From Fibrobacter sp. (lineage in GTDB: Bacteria > Fibrobacterota > Chitinivibrionia > Chitinivibrionales > Chitinispirillaceae): 44,259 bases of DNA. Of this stretch, positions 10,264 through 17,998 are shown one piece after another. The notes under the pieces are model-generated. The model was not told where the DNA came from, searched no databases, and saw only the letters and a program-made list of their open reading frames with translations. Both the position numbers and the translations under genes were made by a program. Location of the stretch: the NCBI GenBank assembly GCA_012523595.1, contig JAAYIG010000255.1, forward strand, positions 1-44,259. Direction: 5' to 3'. Position 1 is the stretch's first letter. Each line of letters starts with the position of its first letter.

Positions 10264-10290
10264 TTATCGGCTGTTTTTAGAAAAACTTTA
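10264..10290 (-). promoter_or_regulatory. Sigma-28 (FliA) flagellar promoter
   Basis: On the minus strand TAAAGTTT (10290-10283) is followed after exactly 11 bases by GCCGATAA (10271-10264). This is identical to the enteric FliA consensus in both boxes and spacing. Transcription would begin near 10257, giving a leader of about 104 bases before the first flagellin. The rest of the gap up to 10475 contains no gene that can be supported. Confidence 0.93.
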
Positions 10291-10475
10291 GCACTTTTTT
10301 TTAATTTTTTTTCATCATCCCTGAAGCCCTCTATTTGATTGGATTCAAGTACTTAAGATTCAGAATACTGTTCAATATTGGAGCTGGAATCGGAAAGATT
10401 GCGCAGGAAGAATGTCCAGACCTATACCTGTCTTAAATGTATTTGTGAAAGGATAAGCTTTGCACAGCCCGGAAA

Positions 10476-11306
10476 CTAAAGTTGAAGGCGCTGTTTCAGT
10501 ATGCCGGTCATGGGATAATTGTCTCTGAACTGCTCGTAACATCGCAAGGCGTTGTCTTCACATAAGCTGTCATTCTCAAGAACTTTCAGACAAGTCTCAA
10601 CCAGTTTCTCATAAGGGGTAAAGCATAAATCCACTTCCGGATAGGGATTGAATGCTGATTCCTCCGATAGTGTAAAGCATCGGTTGTTAAGCAGGTATGA
10701 AACTCTGACAGCCTCAAAAATTTTAGCGGAATAGAAATGGATATTAAGTACAATTCTTGACCTGGCGATTATCTGATCCCTCTCAGGGCCATAGATACCA
10801 AAAACAGTTTTAACCTTAACACCCTCTTTTTCCAGTTTCTTCAGTATTTCACTTCTGCGTGGCCCGATACTTCCATAGAAAAGGACATCGTATTCTTTGG
10901 TTACATTTTGGGGGATCAGTTCAAGTGCCTGGTGGTAACCAACAGGGACATATCGGGAATGAATTCCTCTATTATATAGAAAAGTGATGTTCTCCTGAGA
11001 ATAATCCCACACCTCTGCAGCATTTGCCAGATATTCATCAATATATTCACCTCTGAGATTCGGGTTGTTGCAGAGTTGTTCGAGTTGATATGGAATATAG
11101 TGAAAGCATCTCAATGGCGGGAAATTCTGAATCAGATTACCTCCAAGCAGGATATTCACTCTGTCCGGTGATAATTCATTTACTGATGTATCACAGGGGA
11201 TTTGAAGAGAGTCAAAGGATGACTTGAGAAGGAGAGCCAGTTCCAGAAAACAATGGGTATGCTTATAACCAGGAGGGCTTATGATACAAATACGGTATTT
11301 ATCCAT
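10476..11306 (-). CDS. Glycosyltransferase-like protein (CgeB/GT1-like)
   Basis: 276 residues. The C-terminal half resembles the nucleotide-sugar-binding half of GT-B glycosyltransferases: DVLFYGSIGPRRSEIL at about 140-155, then SRIVLNIHFYSAKIFEAVRV with the acidic FEAVR motif near 198. The protein is short for a two-domain GT-B enzyme and the donor sugar cannot be deduced. It lies immediately upstream of three flagellins on the same strand, so a role in flagellin glycosylation is a reasonable guess, but the sigma-28 promoter lies between them and they are separate transcription units. No good ribosome-binding site is seen before the ATG. Confidence 0.6.
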   Translation of the reverse strand: MDKYRICIISPPGYKHTHCFLELALLLKSSFDSLQIPCDTSVNELSPDRVNILLGGNLIQNFPPLRCFHYIPYQLEQLCNNPNLRGEYIDEYLANAAEVWDYSQENITFLYNRGIHSRYVPVGYHQALELIPQNVTKEYDVLFYGSIGPRRSEILKKLEKEGVKVKTVFGIYGPERDQIIARSRIVLNIHFYSAKIFEAVRVSYLLNNRCFTLSEESAFNPYPEVDLCFTPYEKLVETCLKVLENDSLCEDNALRCYEQFRDNYPMTGILKQRLQL

Positions 11307-11365
11307 GGATTAATGATACATGCTCAGAAACCGGAATTCAAGGCTTCAGTACGACTGCATCCCTG

Positions 11366-11384
11366 TCTAAAGTCCCACTTTAGA
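11366..11384. repeat. Perfect short palindrome
   Basis: TCTAAAGT-ccc-ACTTTAGA forms an 8-base-pair stem with a 3-base loop in the 95-base gap between cstA and the glycosyltransferase gene. It lacks a T-run on either strand. It could be an operator, an RNA 3'-end hairpin for cstA, or neither. Confidence 0.4.
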
Positions 11385-11401
11385 GGATCAGGAGCTTCCT
11401 T

Positions 11402-13177
11402 TCAAACCGGCTGGGCAACTCTCTTCTCCTCTTCCCGCATAAGAGTACCTTTTCTGCCCCTTGACTGGTTTATTATTGATTTTACCGCAATCACAATGAG
11501 CCCCAATGAGAGCACAATCATGATTATATCTGCTATAAGCAGTATATAATTGTGCCCGGCAAGATACCTCTTCAAGAGCAATCCAAGGGAAAAAAGTGTT
11601 GTTACTATCATGAAGAAAGCCGGTACCAGCAGAAATCCACTCTTCTTCCTGTGAGCAGCCATCCATACCGCAAGGGTGATAAGTGTCAATGCCGCCATAA
11701 GCTGGTTAGCGGTGCCAAAAACTGGCCAGATCACATTAAATGCGTTGGTAAAAGCCAGAACAAGCATCAGAGAAACGGAAAGTGTCGAATTGAAAATATA
11801 AGTCTTTAAAAATCCGGGAGGATTCTTAAACAGTATAGACCAGAGCTCCTCAAAAAGATACCGGTTGATCCTTACTGCAGTATCAAGAGTGGTCGCGACA
11901 AAACCCTCCACCATGAGTATCCCGAAAACTGTGCCGAAAGCGACAGGGAAATGCAACCCTTTGTGCACAAGCCCGCTCATGGCCAGAGCAAAAGCAAGTA
12001 TCGGGTTTGATTTTCCGCTTTCAGGATAAACTATGTTTGCATACTCCTGAAAATTGATTCCACAACTCAGAGCTATAATCACTCCTACAGCCAAAACCGT
12101 CTCCAGAAGCATTCCTCCGAATCCTATTGTCCTGGCCGATTTCTCGCTTGTCACCTGTTTTGACACCGTACCACCGGCCACCAGCGCGTGAAAACCACTT
12201 ATGGCCCCGCAGGCAACCGTAATAAACAGAAAAGGCCATATCAATCCCATCTTTGCATTACCTGATGTGACATTAAATGACGGAGCCTCCACGGTAACTC
12301 CAGAAATCCCGGCTCCAATAGCTCCTGCTATCAAAAGAATAATTCCACCATATAGAATAAACACATTTATAAAATCTCTTGGCTGGAGCAGCAGCCAGAC
12401 CGGAGCCCCGGCAGCCAGTAAAGTATAAATTGACAGAATTATCATCCAGGCCTTGACATCCAGGCTGACTGGCCAGTAAAGGCCCACTGACACAGAAAGG
12501 ACACAGATAATAATTGAAACAGGGATAGTAATCTTCAGGCTTACATTTTTACGGTAATTGAGAAAACCGATCAGAGGCGCACAAAGGGTAATGAAAATTA
12601 CCGATGTCGATGCTATGCCGCCGATCTTTCCCATACTGACCCCATCCTTTACAACCGTTTTGAGCAGTGTCTGATCAGAGGGGAGTTTCATCATTTCAAG
12701 CGAAACAAGTGATGTCAGTGAAGTGGCGGAGGCGACAAGAAAAGAGGATGTAACAAGCAGTATCATTATAATCGTAAATGCGATGGTCAATGCAAATCCG
12801 GAATCTCCCAGCGATTTACGTGCTATCTCGGCAATCGATCTGCCCCTCTCACGAATCGATACGAACAATGTAACATAATCATGTACAGCACCTATGAAAA
12901 TGCCCCCTGCCAGCACCCACAGCCATACCGGAACCACCCCGTACAGCAGGGCCATTGTCGGACCGATAATCGGACCTGCTCCGGCAATCGATGCGAAATG
13001 GTGTGCGAAAACTACAGGGCCTTTTGTGGGACAGTAATCCCTGCCATCCTTGAATTCCACTGCTGGTGTCAGTCGATTTGGATCTTCACCCAGTACCTTA
13101 GAAATAAAACCGGAATAAAAATGGTACCCCAGAATCAGGATCAAAACCGCTCCCAACAGCAACCAAAGTACGTTCAT
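11402..13177 (-). CDS. cstA: CstA-family pyruvate/peptide transporter
   Basis: 591 residues from the ATG at 13177, preceded by AGGAG at proper spacing; a longer frame reaching 13204 lacks such a site. About 14-16 hydrophobic segments are visible. Family signatures include DYCPTKGPVVFAHHFASIAGAGPIIGP (read in two parts), GAVHDYVTLFVSIRERGRSIAEIA and WPVFGTANQLMAALTL. CstA proteins are carbon-starvation-induced inner-membrane carriers; characterised members take up pyruvate or peptides. It is shorter than E. coli CstA (701 residues), resembling the compact branch of the family. No histidine-kinase regulator is adjacent. Confidence 0.93.
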   Translation of the reverse strand: MNVLWLLLGAVLILILGYHFYSGFISKVLGEDPNRLTPAVEFKDGRDYCPTKGPVVFAHHFASIAGAGPIIGPTMALLYGVVPVWLWVLAGGIFIGAVHDYVTLFVSIRERGRSIAEIARKSLGDSGFALTIAFTIIMILLVTSSFLVASATSLTSLVSLEMMKLPSDQTLLKTVVKDGVSMGKIGGIASTSVIFITLCAPLIGFLNYRKNVSLKITIPVSIIICVLSVSVGLYWPVSLDVKAWMIILSIYTLLAAGAPVWLLLQPRDFINVFILYGGIILLIAGAIGAGISGVTVEAPSFNVTSGNAKMGLIWPFLFITVACGAISGFHALVAGGTVSKQVTSEKSARTIGFGGMLLETVLAVGVIIALSCGINFQEYANIVYPESGKSNPILAFALAMSGLVHKGLHFPVAFGTVFGILMVEGFVATTLDTAVRINRYLFEELWSILFKNPPGFLKTYIFNSTLSVSLMLVLAFTNAFNVIWPVFGTANQLMAALTLITLAVWMAAHRKKSGFLLVPAFFMIVTTLFSLGLLLKRYLAGHNYILLIADIIMIVLSLGLIVIAVKSIINQSRGRKGTLMREEEKRVAQPV

Positions 13178-13402
13178 ACTGTCTCCTGAAAAAGTACTCA
13201 ACAAGTAATGATACTCAGCCTCCTGCCGGCATCATTCCATTCATTCCCGTATTGTCCACAGGTAGTGACAAACTGAGGGTAGGAGTAATTGAACTGCATA
13301 TTTGTAATATTATCTTTGCCAATGAGAAGTAAAAATAAATCTGTCATCGAAAGATACCAGATGTTTCAGCAGTTACTGCAAGATCGAACCGGATGGCTTA
13401 AA

Positions 13403-13443
13403 CAAAATAAAAAAGGGAACCCTCAGGTGAGAGTTCCCTTTTT
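13403..13443 (-). terminator. Rho-independent terminator of tRNA-Glu
   Basis: AAAAGGGAAC (13411-13420) pairs perfectly with GTTCCCTTTT (13433-13442). Read on the minus strand the stem is followed by TTTTTTATTTTG. It begins at the 3' end of the tRNA, so it ends the tRNA transcript. Confidence 0.85.
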
Positions 13444-13514
13444 AGTCCCTAGGGGAATTGAACCCCTGTTGCAGGAATGAAAATCCTGTGTCCTAACCAC
13501 TAGACGAAGGGACC
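13443..13514 (-). tRNA. tRNA-Glu (anticodon TTC)
   Basis: A cloverleaf can be drawn on the minus strand: acceptor GGTCCCT/AGGGACT (with a G-U first pair), D-arm GTCTAGTGGTTAGGAC, anticodon stem CAGGA/TCCTG around TTTTCAT with anticodon TTC, and T-arm AGGGG-TTCAATT-CCCCT. The variable loop and the acceptor match bacterial tRNA-Glu closely. CCA is not encoded. It has its own promoter and terminator. Confidence 0.95.
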
Positions 13515-13533
13515 AGTTTTATGGACGGGCATA

Positions 13534-13562
13534 AATATACATTTACTTTTCCGGCAAGGCAA
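13534..13562 (-). promoter_or_regulatory. Sigma-70 promoter of tRNA-Glu
   Basis: On the minus strand TTGCCT (13562-13557), 17 bases, then TATATT (13539-13534). The predicted start is about 10-15 bases upstream of the mature tRNA 5' end, an appropriate distance. Confidence 0.55.
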
Positions 13563-13584
13563 TAGATTCCGCAGATTTAATGGA

Positions 13585-14367
13585 CTAAAGGATGATATTT
13601 ACTACTATCATGTTACTGATTAAAATAAGCACCATAGCAGCTACAACTGCTCTTTTAGTGGAATTACCTACCCCCACAGCTCCGCCATGGGTGAGAAAAC
13701 CATAGTAACATCCTGAAAGGGCAATAACACCTCCGAACACAGTTGCTTTGACCAGGCATACGACCACATCCTGAACTTTAAACAGGAGTTTAAGACCCTG
13801 GAAAAAAATAGCACTGCTGAGCCCAAGTGCGAACTGTGAAATCAACTGGGCACTGACAATAGCAAAGAAAGCGGAGAAAATAGTGAGAACAGGGAGCATC
13901 AGAACCCCGGCAATCATCCTGGGAGCAAGCAGATAGCAGTATGGATCAAGAGACAGGCAGGTCATGGCGTCTACCTGCTCGGTTACTCTCATAGTACCCA
14001 GTTCAGCAGCCAGTTTCGCCCCTACTCTTCCGGTGATAACTAGAGCTGTGAGTACCGGTCCCAGTTCGGTAAAAACAGCTTTTCCCACAGCAGCGCCCAA
14101 GTAGGTAAGCGGGACCGCATCTGCAAAGAGATACTGAACCTGCCATGCGCTTACCGCACCTACAAACACTGAGGTCAGGAGCACAATTGGAATCGATGTA
14201 ACCCCTAAAAGCATCATCTGTTCAACTATCAGGTGAAATCTTTTAAGACATGAGGGAATCGCCTGAATAATTCTCCAGAAGAAGAGTGCGATAGAACCCA
14301 ATTGCTCGACAGATTCTCTTGTGGCGGTTCCCAAAGCATCCGCCAAATCATTAAAAACAATTCTCAT
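13585..14367 (-). CDS. MlaE-like ABC transporter permease
   Basis: 260 residues, standard for the MlaE/YrbE family of lipid-transport permeases. Four to five hydrophobic helices follow an amphipathic N-terminus. Diagnostic segments are TELGPVLTALVITGRVGAKLAAELGTMRVTEQVDAM (residues about 98-133), LLAPRMIAGVLMLPVLT and GFLTHGGAVGVGNSTKRAVV. Partners normally include an MlaF-type ATPase and an MCE (MlaD) protein; neither follows, since the next feature downstream is a tRNA on the same strand. The gene begins 3 bases after the DUF2953-like gene, placing it last in the tat operon. The ATPase must be encoded elsewhere. Confidence 0.88.
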   Translation of the reverse strand: MRIVFNDLADALGTATRESVEQLGSIALFFWRIIQAIPSCLKRFHLIVEQMMLLGVTSIPIVLLTSVFVGAVSAWQVQYLFADAVPLTYLGAAVGKAVFTELGPVLTALVITGRVGAKLAAELGTMRVTEQVDAMTCLSLDPYCYLLAPRMIAGVLMLPVLTIFSAFFAIVSAQLISQFALGLSSAIFFQGLKLLFKVQDVVVCLVKATVFGGVIALSGCYYGFLTHGGAVGVGNSTKRAVVAAMVLILISNMIVVNIIL

Positions 14368-14370
14368 ATA

Positions 14371-15270
14371 TTAAATCCCTGCAGCCTTTCGCGAGCGCAG
14401 CCACAAACGCAGTGTAGTAAGATATGGAAAAGTAAACAATGCTACAAGGGCAGGCAAAATAAGTCTGCCAAAAGAACTTCTGATTCCGCTTTCTCCGGAA
14501 AAATGAAATTCATCTCTTGAAAAAACAGGTTCAAATTCAATCATGACCTTTTGAAATTGGCCGCTTAACCCGTTGCGTAAAGCCTGATAGAACCCATAGA
14601 CCATCCCTGTCACCGATGGGTCTTCCAGACCGGCCTTGATCCAAACCTGAAATTTATCCAGGGATACAATGCAAAAAAAAGAAGAAAACACCCTCAGTAC
14701 CCACCTGGTTATCTTCCCACGCCACTTACGGTTGCGCAGAAAAAAGAAAAACCTGTTCTTTTTTAACCTGTTCAATAATTTATCCCTCCGGGTAGAAGAT
14801 ATTTCCACACTTTCTTCTCCTTCTTCGGGTCCACCCTGCATACTCATCCCCTCTTCCGGAATACTATGATCAAAGTCAGTTTCCGGAATTCCCGCGGTTT
14901 CAGAAGTAAACTTGTCTTCCTCCGGAGAAAGTTTTTCCTCTTCCTCCGGTGTTTGAAAACCAGACGGTTCAGAAGCGGAAATCTCTGTATCCTGCTTTTC
15001 AACAGGTGAAGGTGGAGCAGTTGGTGTTTCCGTTTTCTTGCCAAAACTGCGAGAAAACAGTCTCAACATCATACTATTATCAGTAAAATCATAATTGACA
15101 CTGATCACCCCTGGATGAAACCACCAGAAGCGCGCACTTCCTGCGATACTGGTCCCGCTTCCGGAAAACCTGGAACCGAGATAAAAAGGAGAAAAAAGAA
15201 GAATAAACAGGAGCAGCAGGAAAAGTGCAGCAATGGCTGCTGCCGAGTATAACAGAATCATCCAGAACAT
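14371..15270 (-). CDS. DUF2953-like membrane protein
   Basis: 299 residues from the ATG at 15270, which has GGGAG five bases upstream; an upstream TTG at 15306 would overlap the preceding gene. One N-terminal transmembrane helix (residues about 2-27) is followed by an acidic Glu/Pro-rich linker (about 75-160), a basic stretch rich in Phe, and a conserved-looking block around VWIKAGLEDPSVTGMVYGFY, which recalls DUF2953 proteins. A hydrophobic C-terminal segment (about 275-292) may be a second membrane helix. Function unknown. It begins 13 bases after the TatB/cyclo-ligase fusion and is part of that operon. Confidence 0.6.
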   Translation of the reverse strand: MFWMILLYSAAAIAALFLLLLFILLFSPFYLGSRFSGSGTSIAGSARFWWFHPGVISVNYDFTDNSMMLRLFSRSFGKKTETPTAPPSPVEKQDTEISASEPSGFQTPEEEEKLSPEEDKFTSETAGIPETDFDHSIPEEGMSMQGGPEEGEESVEISSTRRDKLLNRLKKNRFFFFLRNRKWRGKITRWVLRVFSSFFCIVSLDKFQVWIKAGLEDPSVTGMVYGFYQALRNGLSGQFQKVMIEFEPVFSRDEFHFSGESGIRSSFGRLILPALVALFTFPYLTTLRLWLRSRKAAGI

Positions 15271-15283
15271 CACCACTCCCGAC

Positions 15284-16102
15284 TCACCCAGCAGGCAAAC
15301 GGTCAAGATCAGCAGCAGGCAAACGCGCCTCGGCTTGATCTATAATTAAACCGCTTTCTGTGATAATCTGGTCCATGTGTACATCGTGGTAATCGAAAGG
15401 AAGAGCTTCCTGGCTTGTCTGGCAGTCAAAAGCCAATCCAAAAAGTGGTATCTTACCCTTTAACTCACGCAGGAAACCATCGTAATAAGCTTTTCCTCTG
15501 CCAAGACGCCCACCTAAAATATCAAAAGCCACACCCGGACAGATAACAAGCTGTAAATCACTCTTGAAGAACTTATCCCTCAGCTCCTTGCGTGGTTCCG
15601 GAATATTCATCTCACCTGGCAGCAGGTCTTTCTCAGGGTCCTTGATCTCCGCAATACCCAGGCTGCGTGCCCCTGAGACACAATAAGGAACCACAACCCG
15701 CTTCCCTGCACTGAGCATATCTGAAATAGCAGTACGGGTTTCCACTTCACTACCGATACTGACATAGATCATCACCGCGGCCGCATCCCTGTATTGAGGA
15801 GTGCTTTTCAGGTGTTCAATGATCATTCTCGATTTTTCCGCACGCAGGGATAAACCAAGCCCTTTACGCAAACTGATATAGTGCTCTCTCTTCTGGTTTT
15901 TACTCTCCTGAACCGGATTCTTATCAGTAATGAACTGCTCATTCACTCCAGCAGCTTCATCGAGTTCCCTCTTCAGCCTCTCACTGTAACGCCTGAATTT
16001 GGCAAGTATTCCTGCAATCTCCCTTACAAAACGAGGGAGCTCTTTGGAACCGAAAAAAACCAGCACCAGTGTAAGAACAACCAGTACCTCAGAAAAACTC
16101 AA
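15284..16102 (-). CDS. TatB-like / 5-formyltetrahydrofolate cyclo-ligase fusion
   Basis: 272 residues in one uninterrupted frame. Residues 1-55 are a TatA/TatB-type unit: FSEVLVVL membrane helix with the early Glu seen in TatB, FFGSKELP hinge, then an amphipathic charged helix. After a linker (about 55-70), residues 71-255 form a complete 5-formyl-THF cyclo-ligase (MTHFS/YgfA), which converts 5-formyl-THF to 5,10-methenyl-THF with ATP: IYVSIGSEVETRTAI at about 112-126 and PGVAFDILGGRLGRGKAYYD at 189-208. The ATG overlaps the tatC stop by 4 bases. There is no internal Met with an RBS at the domain border, so a true fusion is favoured. This would place a folate enzyme at the cytoplasmic face of the Tat complex. 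Confidence 0.9.
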   Translation of the reverse strand: MSFSEVLVVLTLVLVFFGSKELPRFVREIAGILAKFRRYSERLKRELDEAAGVNEQFITDKNPVQESKNQKREHYISLRKGLGLSLRAEKSRMIIEHLKSTPQYRDAAAVMIYVSIGSEVETRTAISDMLSAGKRVVVPYCVSGARSLGIAEIKDPEKDLLPGEMNIPEPRKELRDKFFKSDLQLVICPGVAFDILGGRLGRGKAYYDGFLRELKGKIPLFGLAFDCQTSQEALPFDYHDVHMDQIITESGLIIDQAEARLPAADLDRLPAG

Positions 16103-16833
16103 TCCTGTATCGATTTGCCCCTCCTTCCTGCCACACCTGCCACAGCAACACTGATAAGGTATAACACCAGAAGCGGTAAGGCCATAAAGAGCTGCGAAAG
16201 CACATCAGGCGGTGTAAGCACAGCGGCAACGATAAATATGAGTACAATGGCATAGCGGAAATTACGAAGAAGAAACTTTGCACTCAAAATGCCCATTCGT
16301 GCCAGAACAAAAGATACCACAGGCAATTCAAATATTATCCCGAATGAAAAACTGATCTTCAGAAGGAAACTGAAGTAATCACCGGCTTTGAAAAACGGGT
16401 CAAGCTTCTCTGCTGCATACATTGTAAGAAACCGCATCACATAGGGAAAAGTGAGATAACTGAACATGATACCCACTATAAATAAGATTGTTGAGGCCAG
16501 AACTACAGGTAACACGACCTTTTTTTCTTTTCCATAAAGTGCGGGAGATACAAATCGCCAGATCTGGAAGAAAATCACAGGTGTCGCGACAATAGTACCG
16601 GTGGCCAGGGCAATCTTTAAGCTCAATACCACACTTTCAGCCGGAGTTGTATAAATCAGTTTTGGTGTGGGAGAAGAAAAACGGAGCGGATACAGCATTA
16701 CCAATTCGAAGATCTTTTCCCAGTATATCCATCCTGGAATAGCGAGGACCAGTACAGAAAGGGCAATCTTTATCACCCTCCATCGCAGCTCTTCAAGATG
16801 AGCCAGAAAAGGCATCTCTCCCTGTGAATTCAC
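16099..16833 (-). CDS. tatC: Sec-independent protein translocase TatC
   Basis: 244 residues, normal size, with six membrane helices. The N-terminal [14 protein letters not shown] contains the signal-peptide-binding Glu of TatC (HLEELR), and family blocks [21 protein letters not shown] and [20 protein letters not shown] are present. TatC receives twin-arginine signal peptides and assembles with TatB and TatA. The start overlaps tatA by 4 bases and the stop overlaps the tatB-like fusion by 4 bases, so translation is coupled through the three tat genes. Confidence 0.97.
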   Translation of the reverse strand: MNSQGEMPFLAHLEELRWRVIKIALSVLVLAIPGWIYWEKIFELVMLYPLRFSSPTPKLIYTTPAESVVLSLKIALATGTIVATPVIFFQIWRFVSPALYGKEKKVVLPVVLASTILFIVGIMFSYLTFPYVMRFLTMYAAEKLDPFFKAGDYFSFLLKISFSFGIIFELPVVSFVLARMGILSAKFLLRNFRYAIVLIFIVAAVLTPPDVLSQLFMALPLLVLYLISVAVAGVAGRRGKSIQD

Positions 16834-17027
16834 GAATTTCCTTTACTCCCATCCTTTGTACTTTCTGCCTTCTCGCTTGTCTCTTCTTCTATCGCTTTGG
16901 ATGCTTTTTTAAACTCCTTGATACCGATTCCCAATCCTTTGGCAAGTTCCGGGATCTTCTTTGCACCAAAGAGAAGTATAACAATGATCAGAATCAGCAA
17001 TAGTTCTTGTCCGCCTACAAAACCCAT
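16830..17027 (-). CDS. tatA: Sec-independent protein translocase TatA
   Basis: 65 residues: a short N-terminal segment, one membrane helix ([20 protein letters not shown] with the FG hinge), an amphipathic helix and a charged tail rich in Glu, Lys and Ser. TatA polymerises to form the protein-conducting element of the Tat translocase. It has a near-perfect ribosome-binding site, AAAGGAGG, 7 bases before the ATG, and is the first gene of the five-gene operon. Confidence 0.95.
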   Translation of the reverse strand: MGFVGGQELLLILIIVILLFGAKKIPELAKGLGIGIKEFKKASKAIEEETSEKAESTKDGSKGNS

Positions 17028-17236
17028 TCAAGCCTCCTTTGAAATCCTTGTCGCATTGTCTGTAGAAAAATATATTAGGGTCACACCAGACCCGGTTGTG
17101 ATCAACGGGTGAAACCGGTTTCTTCTCACGATAATCTTGCACTTCCACGTTTGAGACCTGAGGAAAGCTTGATTGATCAGAAGAAAGAGTACGGATTAAA
17201 TTCAAAAAAACCGAACAAAGACAAAGAAAATTCCCG

Positions 17237-17998
17237 ATGCAGCAGGAAAACTACATATATGGAATACATGCAGTCGAAGAACTGCTTCGCACAAGGCTGC
17301 AGTCGGTTGATCATGTCTATTTTGAAAAAGACAAGCGAAATCCCGCACTGTTTAATCTGCTCAAATTTTGCAGAAAAGAGCGGCTTTCCTATAATCTGGT
17401 GCCCGGTCTTAAACTGCAGCAGTTAACCGGTACAACAAAGCATCAGGGTATCGCCGCGCTCTGCAGCATTAAGCCATATTGTACTGTCGAAGAACTGCAA
17501 AAAAAACTCTCCTCAAGGCCAAACCCGCTTGTAATCCTCCCGGCATCCGTAGAAGATCCGGGGAACCTGGGATCGATTATCCGGTCAAGTGTGGCATTCG
17601 GAGCCGATGCTTTACTATTAGAGAGGAAAAACACTGCTCCACTCAATGCATCGGTTGCCAAAAGCTCTGCCGGAATGATTGAACATCTCTGTATCGGCAG
17701 ACCAAAAAATCTCGAAGCACTGGTTCAGGATTTCAGGTCAAAGAATTTCGCGGTGATCGGCGCTGAGATGAAAAAAGGAAAGAAACCTGAGGAGATAGAT
17801 TCCACCGGTCCTCTGATCCTCATTCTTGGCGGCGAACACAGAGGAATCCCTCCCTACCTCAATAAACTCTGCACAGGGTTTGTCTCTATTCCGATGACAG
17901 AGAAGACCCAGTCTTTAAATGTGTCCGCGACTGCCTCGGTATTGCTTTATGAGATAGCCAGGCAGAGGAAGTGGTCGTTTGTACAGACTAAAGGATAA
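17237..17998 (+). CDS. rlmB: TrmH/RlmB-family rRNA 2'-O-methyltransferase
   Basis: 253 residues. SpoU/TrmH (SPOUT) family: an N-terminal RNA-binding part (IYGIHAVEELLRTR), then motif 1 EDPGNLGSIIRS (Asn110, Arg116), motif 2 ILILGGEHRGI, and motif 3 SLNVSATASVLLYE. Members methylate ribose 2'-OH, RlmB at G2251 in 23S rRNA; a related rRNA or tRNA target is possible. The ribosome-binding site is weak. The 209-base gap to divergent tatA shows no convincing promoter. The TAA stop is directly followed, in the same frame, by the truncated beta-helix gene. Confidence 0.9.
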   Translation: MQQENYIYGIHAVEELLRTRLQSVDHVYFEKDKRNPALFNLLKFCRKERLSYNLVPGLKLQQLTGTTKHQGIAALCSIKPYCTVEELQKKLSSRPNPLVILPASVEDPGNLGSIIRSSVAFGADALLLERKNTAPLNASVAKSSAGMIEHLCIGRPKNLEALVQDFRSKNFAVIGAEMKKGKKPEEIDSTGPLILILGGEHRGIPPYLNKLCTGFVSIPMTEKTQSLNVSATASVLLYEIARQRKWSFVQTKG

